NCBI GenBank assembly: GCA_030068145.1
Contig: JAPJBO010000756.1
Location: 1 to 64,000 of the forward strand
Length of the DNA stretch: 64,000 bases
Reading direction: 5' to 3'
Source: Diplonema papillatum
Lineage: Eukaryota > Euglenozoa > Diplonemea > Diplonemida > Diplonemidae
Shown here one piece after another: positions 19,641 through 28,396 of the stretch. The notes beneath the pieces were generated by a model that saw nothing but the letters and a program-made list of their open reading frames with translations, made no database searches and was not told where the DNA came from. The position numbers and the translations under genes were made by a program. Each line of letters opens with the position of its first letter. The first letter of the stretch is position 1.

Positions 19641-20213
19641 TCGAGCTGCATGCTGTGATTCTCTTTGTCCTGGGACGAGCAATGTCCATCGAACCAGACC
19701 AGCTTGACCAAAGAAAGACAAGGGGGGACAAGAAAGACAAGAGAGCCGCGCTGGCAAATTCATTCGCCCCTTATTGGTCTCTCTTTTCGTCACTCAGTGC
19801 CGTATTCGCGGGTGACTTCTTCTCATTCGGCCTGCCATTCCCTTCAGTGCATTCCTATCGATAGCAAGAACGCGATTGCACATTCGAATACCCGTGTTAC
19901 GTTCCTGTGCACGTGGTACCAATTTCTCCACGTGTGGTTCTGACCAACGGCACACGGTACCGAGATGTAAACCTTTTCTCACGTGTTGCTTTCTGAAGTC
20001 GGGTGTAGCTCACGAAAGCGTGGTAGTGTGTTCAGCATTATCTGTGGGTGGGGGGAAATGGAGTTGCGTACTCCTTTGAAGGCTCGAGAGATAATCAGTC
20101 CCAGAGACACGATTTTCGAAGTGAGGAGACGGAAGTTCCCCAGAGAGATGGGCCCTGCACGCGAACACACACTGGTGGCTTTCCAAGGATCGCAAGGATC
20201 GCCTTTCACCCTC
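19641..20213. other. Spacer before the snoRNA array
   Basis: No gene seen. Near 20,100-20,165 it carries a copy of the spacer block found inside the array (GAAGTTCCCCAGAGAGATGG). Confidence 0.5.
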
Positions 20214-20293
20214 TGCGGCGTGATGATTACATCAACCCTGGTCCGTGTTTAAGAGCTCTTGGGCCATGAGATTGCTAAGGGAACTGATCCGCA
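20214..20293 (+). ncRNA. U18-like C/D snoRNA, copy 1
   Basis: Terminal stem TGCGG/CCGCA, box C GTGATGA, box D CTGA. The internal guide TGGTCCGTGTTT is complementary to the conserved LSU rRNA stretch AAACACGGACCA, the same target as human/yeast U18. This copy has GAACTGA at box D where most copies have GATCTGA. Confidence 0.85.
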
Positions 20294-20447
20294 ACCATCA
20301 ACTGTTTGGATCCACAGTGTGATGGACCTTTCTTCTGAGGGGCTCACGCACTAAAAGTCCGACTTATACGCAACCATCATCTCGCAGACATGTAGGGTCT
20401 CGTGCTGATATTTGCATCTGGTTCTTCACGAAGTGCTTCGCACCTTC

Positions 20448-20527
20448 TGCGGCGTGATGATTACATCAACCCTGGTCCGTGTTTAAGAGCCTTTGGGCCA
20501 TGAGATTGCTAAGGGATCTGATCCGCA
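20448..20527 (+). ncRNA. U18-like C/D snoRNA, copy 2
   Basis: Same boxes, stem and guide as copy 1. The D'-C' region reads CCTTTGGGCC. Confidence 0.85.
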
Positions 20528-20691
20528 ACCATCAACTGTTTGGATCCACAGTGTGATGGACCTTTCTTCTGAGGGGCTCACGCACTCAAAGTCCGACTTA
20601 TACGCAACCATCATCTGTTTGGGCAGCGCAGGCATGCAGGGTTTCGTGCTGATATTTGCATCTGGTTCTTCACGAAGTGCTTCGCACCTTC

Positions 20692-20775
20692 TGCGGTGTG
20701 ATGACTACATCAACCCTGGTCCGTGTTTAAGAGCCCCATCAGGGGCCATGAGATTGCTAAGGGATCTGATCCGCA
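20692..20775 (+). ncRNA. U18-like C/D snoRNA, copy 3
   Basis: Boxes, stem and guide present; the internal hairpin is longer (GCCCCATCAGGGGC). Confidence 0.85.
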
Positions 20776-20849
20776 TCTGTTCACTGCAGGCATGGAGTAT
20801 TTGTTGTACGATGTTTGCATCCGGTTCTCCAAGGATCGCTTCCCACCTT

Positions 20850-20929
20850 TGCGGCGTGATGACTACATCAACCCTGGTCCGTGTTTAAGAGCCCTTGGGC
20901 CATGAGATTGCTAAGGGATCTGATCCGCA
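20850..20929 (+). ncRNA. U18-like C/D snoRNA, copy 4
   Basis: Boxes, stem and guide present; short internal hairpin GCCCTTGGGC. Confidence 0.85.
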
Positions 20930-21013
20930 ACCATCAACTGTTTGGGCAGCGCAGACTGTAGGGTCTCGTGCCGATATTTGCATCTGGTTCTTCACGAAGT
21001 GCTTCGCACCTTC

Positions 21014-21093
21014 TGCGGCGTGATGATTACATCAACCCTGGTCCGTGTTTAAGAGCCCTTGGGCCATGAGATTGCTAAGGGAACTGATCCGCA
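21014..21093 (+). ncRNA. U18-like C/D snoRNA, copy 5
   Basis: As copy 1, including the GAACTGA variant at box D. Confidence 0.85.
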
Positions 21094-21257
21094 ACCATCA
21101 ACTGTTTGGATCCACAGTGTGATGGACCTTTCTTCTGAGGGGCTCACGCACTCAAAGTCCGACTTATACGCAATCATCATCTGTTTGGGCAGCGCAGGCA
21201 TGCAGAGTTTCGTGCTGATATTTGGATCTGGTTCTTCACGAAGTGCTTCGCACCTTC

Positions 21258-21341
21258 TGCGGTGTGATGACTACATCAACCCTGGTCCGTGTTTAAGAGC
21301 CCCGTCAGGGGCCATGAGATTGCTAAGGGATCTGATCCGCA
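21258..21341 (+). ncRNA. U18-like C/D snoRNA, copy 6
   Basis: Boxes and guide present; internal hairpin GCCCCGTCAGGGGC. Confidence 0.85.
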
Positions 21342-21415
21342 ACTGTTCACTGCAGGCATGTAGTATTTGTTGTACGATGTTTGCATCCGGTTCTCCAAGG
21401 TTCGCTTCCCACCAT

Positions 21416-21495
21416 TGCGGCGTGATGATTACATCAACCCTGGTCCGTGTTTAAGAGCCCTTGGGCCATGAGATTGCTAAGGGATCTGATCCGCA
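21416..21495 (+). ncRNA. U18-like C/D snoRNA, copy 7
   Basis: Boxes, terminal stem and guide present; short internal hairpin. Confidence 0.85.
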
Positions 21496-21626
21496 ATTGT
21501 TCACCGTTTGAGCAGTGCAGGCACGTAGGCGATATCTGGAGTGAGGAAATCAGAAACTCCCCAGAAAGGTGGTCCTGTCCTCTTAGGCACCCGGGTTTCC
21601 AAGGATTAAGGATTGTTCTCATCTTC

Positions 21627-21710
21627 TGCGGCGTGATGATTACATCAACCCTGGTCCGTGTTTAAGAGCCCCGTCAGGGGCCATGAGATTGCTAAGGGAT
21701 CTGATCCGCA
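21627..21710 (+). ncRNA. U18-like C/D snoRNA, copy 8
   Basis: Boxes, terminal stem and guide present; long internal hairpin. Confidence 0.85.
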
Positions 21711-21839
21711 CTTGTTCACCGTTTGAGCAGGCATGCAGGCGATATCTGAAGTGAGGAAATCAGAAACTCCCCAGAAAGATGGTCCCTGTCCTCTGACTCG
21801 TCTCTCTTAGGCACCCGATTAAGGATGGTTCTCATCTTC

Positions 21840-21919
21840 TGCGGCGTGATGACTACATCAACCCTGGTCCGTGTTTAAGAGCCCTTGGGCCATGAGATTG
21901 CTAAGGGATCTGATCCGCA
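21840..21919 (+). ncRNA. U18-like C/D snoRNA, copy 9
   Basis: Boxes, terminal stem and guide present; short internal hairpin. Confidence 0.85.
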
Positions 21920-22059
21920 CTTGTTCACCGTTTGAGCAGGCATGCAGGCGATATCTGAAGTGAGGAAATCAGAAACTCCCCAGAAAGATGGTCCCTGTCC
22001 TCTGACTCGTCTCTCGTAGGCACCCGGGTTTCCAAGGATTACGGATTGTTCTCATCTTC

Positions 22060-22139
22060 TGCGGCGTGATGATTACATCAACCCTGGTCCGTGTTTAAGA
22101 GCCCTTGGGCCATGAGATTGCTAAGGGATCTGATCCGCA
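22060..22139 (+). ncRNA. U18-like C/D snoRNA, copy 10
   Basis: Boxes, terminal stem and guide present; short internal hairpin. Confidence 0.85.
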
Positions 22140-22223
22140 ACCATCAACTGTTTGGGCAGCGCAGACTGTAGGGTCTCGTGCCGATATTTGCATCTGGTTC
22201 TTCACGAAGTGCTTCGCACCTTC

Positions 22224-22303
22224 TGCGGCGTGATGATTACATCAACCCTGGTCCGTGTTTAAGAGCCCTTGGGCCATGAGATTGCTAAGGGATCTGATCC
22301 GCA
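22224..22303 (+). ncRNA. U18-like C/D snoRNA, copy 11
   Basis: Boxes, terminal stem and guide present; short internal hairpin. Confidence 0.85.
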
Positions 22304-22434
22304 ATTGTTCACCGTTTGAGCAGTGCAGGCACGTAGGCGATATCTGGAGTGAGGAAATCAGAAACTCCCCAGAAAGATGGTCCTGTCCTCTTAGGCACCC
22401 GGGTTTCCAAGGATTAAGGATTGTTCTCATCTTC

Positions 22435-22518
22435 TGCGGCGTGATGACTACATCAACCCTGGTCCGTGTTTAAGAGCCCCGTCAGGGGCCATGAGATTGC
22501 TAAGGGATCTGATCCGCA
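22435..22518 (+). ncRNA. U18-like C/D snoRNA, copy 12
   Basis: Boxes, terminal stem and guide present; long internal hairpin. Confidence 0.85.
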
Positions 22519-22639
22519 CTTGTTCACCGTTTGAGCAGGCATGCAGGCGATATCTGAAGTGAGGAAATCAGAAACTCCCCAGAAAGATGGTCCCTGTCCT
22601 CTGACTCGTCTCTCTCTGATAAGGATCGTTCCCTTTTTA

Positions 22640-22722
22640 TGCGGTGTGATGACTACATCAACCCTGGTCCGTGTTTAAGAGCCCCTCAGGGGCCATGAGA
22701 TTGCTAAGGGATCTGATCCGCA
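22640..22722 (+). ncRNA. U18-like C/D snoRNA, copy 13
   Basis: Boxes, terminal stem and guide present; internal hairpin GCCCCTCAGGGGC. Confidence 0.85.
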
Positions 22723-22807
22723 ACTGTTCATTGTTTGAGCAGCGCGAGCATGCAGGGTTTGTTGTACGATGTTTGCATCCGGTTCTCCAAGGTTCACTTC
22801 CCACCAT

Positions 22808-22887
22808 TGCGGCGTGATGATTACATCAACCCTGGTCCGTGTTTAAGAGCCCTTGGGCCATGAGATTGCTAAGGGATCTGATCCGCA
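22808..22887 (+). ncRNA. U18-like C/D snoRNA, copy 14
   Basis: Boxes, terminal stem and guide present; short internal hairpin. Confidence 0.85.
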
Positions 22888-22957
22888 ATTCGTTGTTTGA
22901 GCACCAGGCAGTGTCGGCTTTATTGCATGGTGTTTCTATGGTTCGCTTCCCATCTTC

Positions 22958-23037
22958 TGCGGCGTGATGACTACATCAACCCTGGTCCGTGTTTAAGAGC
23001 CCTTGGGCCATGAGATTGCTAAGGGATCTGATCCGCA
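22958..23037 (+). ncRNA. U18-like C/D snoRNA, copy 15
   Basis: Boxes, terminal stem and guide present. It is the last copy before the inserted transposon, which begins 66 bp downstream. Confidence 0.85.
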
Positions 23038-23159
23038 CTTGTTCACCATTTGAGCAGGCATGCAGGCGATATCTGAAGTGAGGAAGTCAGAAACTCCCCA
23101 GAATGGGGTGGCCATGGACATCGGGTCGACGGGGAGGATCACAAATTATCATGGGCTGT

Positions 23160-23270
23160 CATGTGATCTGTTGTGATTCCGTGTGATTTTTGTTGATTTT
23201 TTGTGATTTAGAACGATTTTTTTGTGATTTTTACTGATTCCTTGTGATCTAGAACGATTTTCTGTGAGGT
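23160..23270 (+). repeat. TGTGATTTTT subterminal repeats, left
   Basis: About seven degenerate units of TGTGATTTTT/TTGATTTTT just inside the left inverted repeat. A similar run at 26,505-26,610 is in the same, not inverted, orientation. Confidence 0.7.
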
Positions 23271-23369
23271 CGTCAGCAGGCAGATGCTGTAGTGCACCTG
23301 TTTTAGCGGTTTACCTGTGGGCAGTTTTTTTTAGAGAGTGTTAACACAACCACTTTTGGAAAAAAGAGG

Positions 23370-24234
23370 ATGCTTTCAGCACCATGGACCCAGCCAATGT
23401 CGCAGCCCTGCCGAACCGGTTACGCACGTCGCGGTCACGTGCAGATGAGTGTGGGGTGCATGGATTTGGCAGATCTGTTCTCCAAGCTCGAATTGTTGGG
23501 GATGGAGCTTTCTTCTGGGACTGTATTCGGTTACAACGGTGACGAGTGGGTATTGTTGGGATCCGGTATTCCCGTCTCCTGCTTCAGCCGCGTCGTATTG
23601 CAGGACCCTGTGCACTCTCGTGCAGCTTCAGCATCTACGATTCCCGTTGTCCCCTTTCCTGCAGACGTTCTCGGTCGGAGTCTCCTCAGTGCATGTCCCC
23701 TCAGCACACGACAAGCTGTACGCGCAGCAGATTATTTGGCGCAGGAATGCGCAGACGAAGGTATCCCGATAAGAATACAAAGCCTGACGCGGCACACCGC
23801 ACGAGCTCTCTGCCTGCGAGAGCTGTACCTGCGAGACGCGCTCTTCTCCCGCCTTGTCGGAACGGCAGTTCTTGGACTGGAAACAGCTGCCACTCCTCTG
23901 AGCTGGAGCAAAAGCGGGTACCGCAGTACTGCCACTTGGACCGATGCCAAGACCGGCAAAAACATGTCGTACCCGCTCTACAGGGCTGGGGTGCGGTACG
24001 GAGGTAGACAGGGGCAGCGACAGCGACTTCGCTTCAAAGCTAAAGCAGCTGTCCGGCTACGTCCACGACAACGCGGCTTTCACGCAGTGGCTGCGTAAAA
24101 AGTCCGTTGTTCTGCAAGGTTCCTTGTTCTGGGAGAAAGTGAGCGGCATTCGGTTCGGTGGACTGACGGCTGCAGCCTACGCGCTCACGCGTGTTGTCGG
24201 GGACAAGCGCATGTTTGAATGGGCTTTGTCGTGA
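23370..24234 (+). CDS. Transposon ORF, N-terminal part of a possible Fanzor/TnpB-like protein
   Basis: Open frame from 23370 to 24098, overlapped by a second frame from about 23,944 to 24,234 that reads as the better continuation after about 24,000 (LKQLSGYVHDNAAFTQWLRK, then LFWEKVSGIRFGGLTAAAYA). So there is either a frameshift or a small intron near 24,000. I cannot assign the N-terminal 200 residues. The helical Arg/Lys/aromatic segment resembles the middle of eukaryotic TnpB-like (Fanzor) proteins only in general character. Its place just upstream of the candidate RuvC-like end (24,383-24,640) is the main reason to suspect one protein. Confidence 0.35.
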
Positions 24235-24325
24235 ATTGCTGTCAGTGGCGCACGAGGTAAGTCTGTGCCTGCGCTGCAAAAGTTTTTTGCAGACCTCGTG
24301 AACCACGTTTTGAGCCTCATCTACT

Positions 24326-24349
<24 letters not shown>

Positions 24350-24359
<10 letters not shown>

Positions 24360-24640
24360 TTCTAATTAAAGACGCGCATGAATGGACCAATGAGATTCCT
24401 ACATGTTCACCGACGGGCTCATGCGACGGGCCCGTCGCGTCACAGTTTTTGAGCCGAGTTGACCTCAGACATCGAGGAGCTTTTGGCTTTTCGTTGCTGC
24501 GCAGTTTGCTGCAGCTGCTTCCGCGCCAGGGGACTTCTGCAGTGAGCGGCAACTCGTGCGGGACATGTTCGGTGATGAACCGGCGAGATCTCGATGTGAT
24601 GAAAGGGGCGAATAACTTGTTGCATGCTATGGCGTACAAC
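24350..24640 (+). CDS. Candidate Fanzor/TnpB-like C-terminal segment (RuvC-III plus zinc motif)
   Basis: Plus-frame reading EWTNEIPTCSPTGSC, then about 50 residues on NSCGTCSVMNRRDLDVMKGA followed by NNLLHAMAY. In TnpB/Fanzor proteins the end carries an E-x-x-T-S..C..C box, a second C-x2-C, and NRD-V-x4-N-I/L, where the Asp is the third catalytic RuvC residue and Asn follows six residues later. Here D-V-M-K-G-A-N has that spacing, with an extra Leu after RD. A GTAAGT at 24,255 could be a 5' splice site. Family assignment is inference from short motifs only; the element is probably degraded, as upstream frames contain stops. Confidence 0.35.
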
Positions 24641-24840
24641 AACGACAATTGTGCGACAGAGCGTAGCCTCACCTGGGTTGACGAAAAAGTGTCCCTGGCA
24701 GTTATCCCCAAAGGCGAAGAAAAGACTTCGAGACGAGGCCAAAGAAGCAGGCGCCAAAAGACAGAAGTCGCCGGCCACTCAGCAGACGAGCAAAGGAACC
24801 AGCATCCGCAAGTAGCAGATACCGTAAACAGAAATAAGTT

Positions 24841-25869
24841 GGACCGGACAAAACGCCAACTCACCTATTTTGAGCTCTCGCGGTCCAACTTTTTTCGGGG
24901 GGTCCTGTGTACTTAGTGAAATCTCGCGGCTGGCCACTGAACAGCACTCGCTTCACCTCCGTAGTTTGATATCGCGCGCATGAGCCCGCCACCGGTGTTC
25001 TAGAACACTGCGCGGCACTGCGTACCCCGCCGTGTCCCATCAAGCACCAACCATTGGTAGCCATGGCCCTGTGGTAGGTAATCACAAGCGAAAGGATGCT
25101 TGATCGCGATCGGTTGTGGTTGTCGTGCCGAGGGCCCATTGCTTTGGTAGAGCAAACGCAAAAATGCAGAGTGTAAACGAGGTGGATCGAGGTTGGCCGA
25201 CAGTGAAGGAAAAAGTATGAGCCCAGTCTACCGACAGAGTGTTTGCACTTTCTAAGCACTCCGGTTCAGCAGACGCCTTCACTATTCCTCATGCTGAGTT
25301 GCTGACGAAGGACGTAGTCACAGCGCCAGTCACCCGGGCAACAGTAAGCAGCATGAACAGCTGCTTTTCTGACAACAGGGCCGGACGGCCCCTTGTTTCC
25401 CGCCACTGTCTTCCCGTCATCGAGTTTGACAGAATCGTCATAAAACCGCTTCGCGCCTCCTTTGGACAGCGGTCTCTCGTTCCCGTCCGCTGACCACTGC
25501 CTGATTGCACCGTTCAAGCCGTTCGCCCTTACGTAGTTCACGATCTTTTCCTTGTCGGTTTCGCACCACTCCACCCCCTTCTTGCCATGGCGAAGTGCTC
25601 TTTGCCTTGTTCTTGTCGCGCACTTCTGCTTGGATCGGCCAACGCCTGCTTCTTTGTCACCGCGCCGTTTCCTGCCACGGCTTGTTCGAGTGCTTCGCAT
25701 CTCTCGCGTTCGGCTACCCATTTGGCAAGAGACATTTCTTATTTCACCTGATGCCCCTCGGCCCAACCCCGACTACGTGGAAACGTGCCCGGGCGGAAAT
25801 AAGGTGGGCCGGACAAAATGGTCCAATTGGTTTGTCGTCGTGCGGTCCAACTTTTGTCCGGTCCGATGC
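24841..25869. mobile_element. Nested small element with GGACCGGACAAAA ends
   Basis: Left end GGACCGGACAAAA (24,841) and right end TTTTGTCCGGTCC (to 25,869) are perfect inverted repeats of 13 bp. Each end also holds an internal GCGGTCCAACTTTT, so each roughly 60-bp end can fold on itself. No target duplication is obvious. It contains a minus-strand transposase-like fragment. Probably a nested, decayed DNA transposon. Confidence 0.5.
25266..25766 (-). CDS. Transposase-like N-terminal fragment in nested element
   Basis: Minus-strand reading has KIVNYVRANGLNGAIRQW in one frame and, overlapping it in another frame, RGRPALLSEKQLFMLLTV. A GRP-x-L turn followed by a helix is common in the DNA-binding N-terminal part of DDE transposases. 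The frame change suggests a broken gene. No DDE core is visible. Confidence 0.3.
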   Translation of the reverse strand: MGRGASGEIRNVSCQMGSRTREMRSTRTSRGRKRRGDKEAGVGRSKQKCATRTRQRALRHGKKGVEWCETDKEKIVNYVRANGLNGAIRQWSADGNERPLSKGGAKRFYDDSVKLDDGKTVAGNKGPSGPVVRKAAVHAAYCCPGDWRCDYVLRQQLSMRNSEGVC

Positions 25870-26504
25870 TAGCATCAAGTCTTTTTGGGTGAAAGGGGCT
25901 AAAGGGAGAGTAAACCTGGGAAAATCTGCCCCGAACACTAAACTACGACTTTTCCTCCGAGTACTAATTTCGGGTTTGATTGAACCAGCCGTCAGCCTGC
26001 TAGCCAGAACGCCTCCGATTGCGTCACTATCGGCGCAGTCATCCTCTGTGACAGGGCCGCGGTTCGCGCCGCGCCTCCGACGTAGCGACTTCCGCCCGCC
26101 GTAGTCGCGCTTTCTTCGTGTTTACTCTGTCGTCCCCTCCTGTGTCTTCACATTAAACTGCATCTTCCCTCATCTACTGAAAGAAGAAAATCCGCGATCT
26201 GTCCGGCTAGTCAAGAATTCGAGAGTTTCGTGCCGCTTATCTTACCCCTTCCTCTTTGTCTGACTTGCGCTACTACTTCGCCAAGGCCGATGTGCCCGAA
26301 GGAATGCGAAGAGTTCAGCCTTCCATACGCATAGACGCCCCAGTCATGTCGACTCGTGCCCAGAACGTTGCGTTTCTGACGCCCACTATGCCTGCTGCGT
26401 GAGCAGTCTACACTTCTTGCAACGTCACAACGTGGTAAGCCACAACTGACAGGTGATAGATACAGCAGGGTAGCCAGGTTTGAAGGAATCCTGCATTTTG
26501 CGTT

Positions 26505-26610
26505 GTTTTGTGATCCTCTGCGTTATTTTCTGATTGGAATTGACCGTATGTGATATCATGTGATTTTTCTTGATTTTTTGTGATTTGGATTGATTTTTTG
26601 GGATTCCAAA
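26505..26610 (+). repeat. TGTGATTTTT subterminal repeats, right
   Basis: TGTGATATCATGTGATTTTT and similar units just inside the right inverted repeat of the 3.6-kb transposon. Confidence 0.65.
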
Positions 26611-26744
26611 AGTTGACCCATGACAATTTGTGATTCCCCCCGTCAACCCGATGACCATGACCACCCCATCAGAAAGATGGTCCCTGTCCTGTGACTCGTC
26701 TCTCTCTGATATGTACCCGGGTTCCAAGGATCGTTCCCATCTTC

Positions 26745-26826
26745 TGCGGCGTGATGACTACATCAACCCTGGTCCGTGTTTAAGAGCCCCTCAGGGCCAT
26801 GAGATTGCCAAGGGATCTGATCCGCA
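26745..26826 (+). ncRNA. U18-like C/D snoRNA, copy 16
   Basis: First copy after the inserted transposon. Boxes, stem and guide present; GATTGCCAAGGGAT in place of GATTGCTAAGGGAT before box D. Confidence 0.83.
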
Positions 26827-26910
26827 ACTGTTCATTGTTTGAGCAGCTCGAGCATGTAGGGTTTGTTGTACGATGATTGCATCCGGTTCTCCAAGGTTCG
26901 CTTCCACCTT

Positions 26911-26993
26911 TGCGGCGTGATGAATACATCAACCCTGGTCCGTGTTTAAGAGCCCCTCAGGGGCCATGAGATTGCTAAGGGATCTGATCCGCA
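26911..26993 (+). ncRNA. U18-like C/D snoRNA, copy 17
   Basis: Last copy. Box C is followed by ATACATC instead of TTACATC or CTACATC; otherwise intact. Confidence 0.83.
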
Positions 26994-27371
26994 ACTGTTC
27001 TTGTTTTGGCACGCGGCCTGTGGTCCTTTTGAAGGTCAACCTCGCGTTTGGCATGCTCACGACCGAGTGACGCGCGGCCGGGGGGGTAGCTATCTGCTTC
27101 ACGGTTCTCCGCCGACAGAGAGGTCGGCCAGTGTCCGTAGCACTCGACGACTTTCTTTTCTGATTCGCACCGCGGGTTTTGCCCTCTGAAAACATCAGCA
27201 AGGAAAGGAGAAAGTAGTAAAAGAATTGCAGTAAAACCACGCAACCACCGCCCGAAGGAAGGACAGCAAGAAAAGTCGAAAGAGCCCCCAGACTGCACAT
27301 CAACCCTCGGTTGATTGTCGGCAGCACAAAAAAGGGAAACATCCAAACGCTCGCGTCCCGGATCCTGGGAC

Positions 27372-27814
27372 ATGGAACGCGGCAGAGGCGGGGGCAGGGG
27401 CCGGATGCACAGCGACACCGGCGAGTACCGGGATGAAAGCTGCGTCATCGTTGGGGGGCAGCACCAGCGGAGCGGCCGAGGGGGCGCCGCGGGTGATGGA
27501 AGGCTGCACTTCGAGAAGAACGACGCCGCGGCCGGCGGGCGCGGCGGGGGCGGCGAGGACCCGAGGATCCAGCACCAGAAGGGGAGCGGGCGAGGCTCGG
27601 CCGGCAGAGGGGACGGCAAGGGCGGGAGGGGCGGCCACGAGGGCCGCGGCGGCGGGCGGGCCGAGGCGGGCGGCGCCGAAGGCCGGAAGGGCGGCGGCAA
27701 GCGCGGCGGCCGCAAGGCGAAGAACACGGAGAACTTCGACCCCGACCACCGACCCACCGACATGCGCGTCATCTTCGACTCCGCCGCGTTGAACGAGGGC
27801 GGGGCGTACTCCAG
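27372..27814 (+). CDS. AlkB-like 2OG-Fe(II) dioxygenase, exon 1 (RGG-rich N-terminus)
   Basis: Start at the ATG opening MERGRGGGRGRMHSDTG; the frame is open further upstream but without conserved content. About 120 residues are Gly/Arg-rich, like RGG boxes that bind RNA, and end in DMRVIFDSAALNEGGAYS. The exon ends AG|GTGTGT at 27814/27815, splitting an Arg codon. Joining to exon 2 restores the frame and gives a smooth strand (GGAYSRIFIQRIRPYLSN). The RGG region suggests RNA binding or nucleolar targeting (inference). Confidence 0.75.
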
Positions 27815-28396
27815 GTGTGTGTGTGCAGCCTTCCCACGGGGCCAGTCTCACGGGTTTTCCGAGGGAATCTGCGAGGCTTAACGAATCTTCGTGCACATAC
27901 AGGGTGTCTGTTCTTCGGGAACCATTTTGGGTTCCATCGTAAATTGTTATACCGATTTCCTCATTCCTTTCCTCTCATGGAACGAAACCCGCTGCAGCAA
28001 TGCACAGCTGCAATGTCCACCACTGAGGATAGCCGCCGATAGAGATTCCCTCAAAGATTTCGTACCCTACTGAGAACTGTACACCCCCTTTACCATTTTT
28101 TTGCAATCCTTTTCTACGCAACATCTTCTTCGAAGAAGACTTAATGCTAGTATCAACCATGCATGCGAGGCAGTGCTCTGTCGATGCATTAAACTATGAC
28201 TTTCCCCCCTCAAACAACTTTTCTCGACCGTTTGCGTACCCCGAGTACAAGGTGTGCACAACGCCGGTGAATAACCGAAGAAAACAGTTCCCTGTTTGCG
28301 GGGGCTTGCACACCCGTGTGTTCGTTCTTCTCTTTCTCTTTTTCTTCCGAGGAAGGCTTGGTGCTAGCATCAAACATGCCTGCGGTATAGACTAAG
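27815..28396 (+). other. Intron of the AlkB-like gene
   Basis: 582-bp GT-AG intron. It holds two copies of dispersed repeat family C (about 28,125-28,215 and 28,345-28,396). The second ends in GACTAAG, which forms the 3' splice site. Confidence 0.75.
28125..28215 (+). repeat. Dispersed repeat family C copy in intron
   Basis: GAAGAAGACTTAATGCTAGT, ATCAACCATGCATGCGAGGC, then AGTGCTCTG and ATTAAACTATGACTTTCCCCC. Related copies occur at 56.7-58.9 kb. Confidence 0.7.

Larger units (their letters stand above)
20214..23037 (+). repeat. Tandem C/D snoRNA array, main part (15 genes)
   Basis: Fifteen nearly identical 80-84-base RNA genes separated by about 80-160 bp spacers of at least three types. 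One spacer type has TTCACGAAGTGCTTCGCACC, another GAAATCAGAAACTCCCCAGA, and a third has TTTGTTGTACGATG. The genes are far more conserved than the spacers. Two further copies lie beyond the inserted transposon at 26,745-26,993. Confidence 0.88.
23103..26669. mobile_element. TIR DNA transposon inserted in the snoRNA array, TSD CAGA
   Basis: Inverted ends of about 53 bp: the left end starts ATGGGGTGGCCATGGACATC, the right end's reverse complement starts ATGGGGTGGTCATGGTCATC, and similarity runs on to ATCACAAATT(A/G)TCATGGG. The 4-bp duplication CAGA lies at 23,099-23,102 and 26,670-26,673. Removing the element rebuilds the array spacer ACTCCCCAGAAAGATGG exactly as in uninterrupted units, so this is a clean insertion. 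Inside are an unassigned ORF, a Fanzor-like segment and a nested element (24,841-25,869). A 4-bp duplication occurs in Sola-type and some other superfamilies; I cannot assign it. Confidence 0.85.

Noticed and set aside
20493-22473. Short plus-strand frames ending in the snoRNA units
   Set aside because: They come from the tandem snoRNA repeats; box, guide and stem conservation explains the sequence better than coding.
20214-23037. Spliced-leader or 5S RNA gene repeats
   Set aside because: Units lack a donor-site GT plus Sm-site layout or 5S-like sequence, whereas box C, box D, the terminal stem and an LSU-complementary guide are all present.
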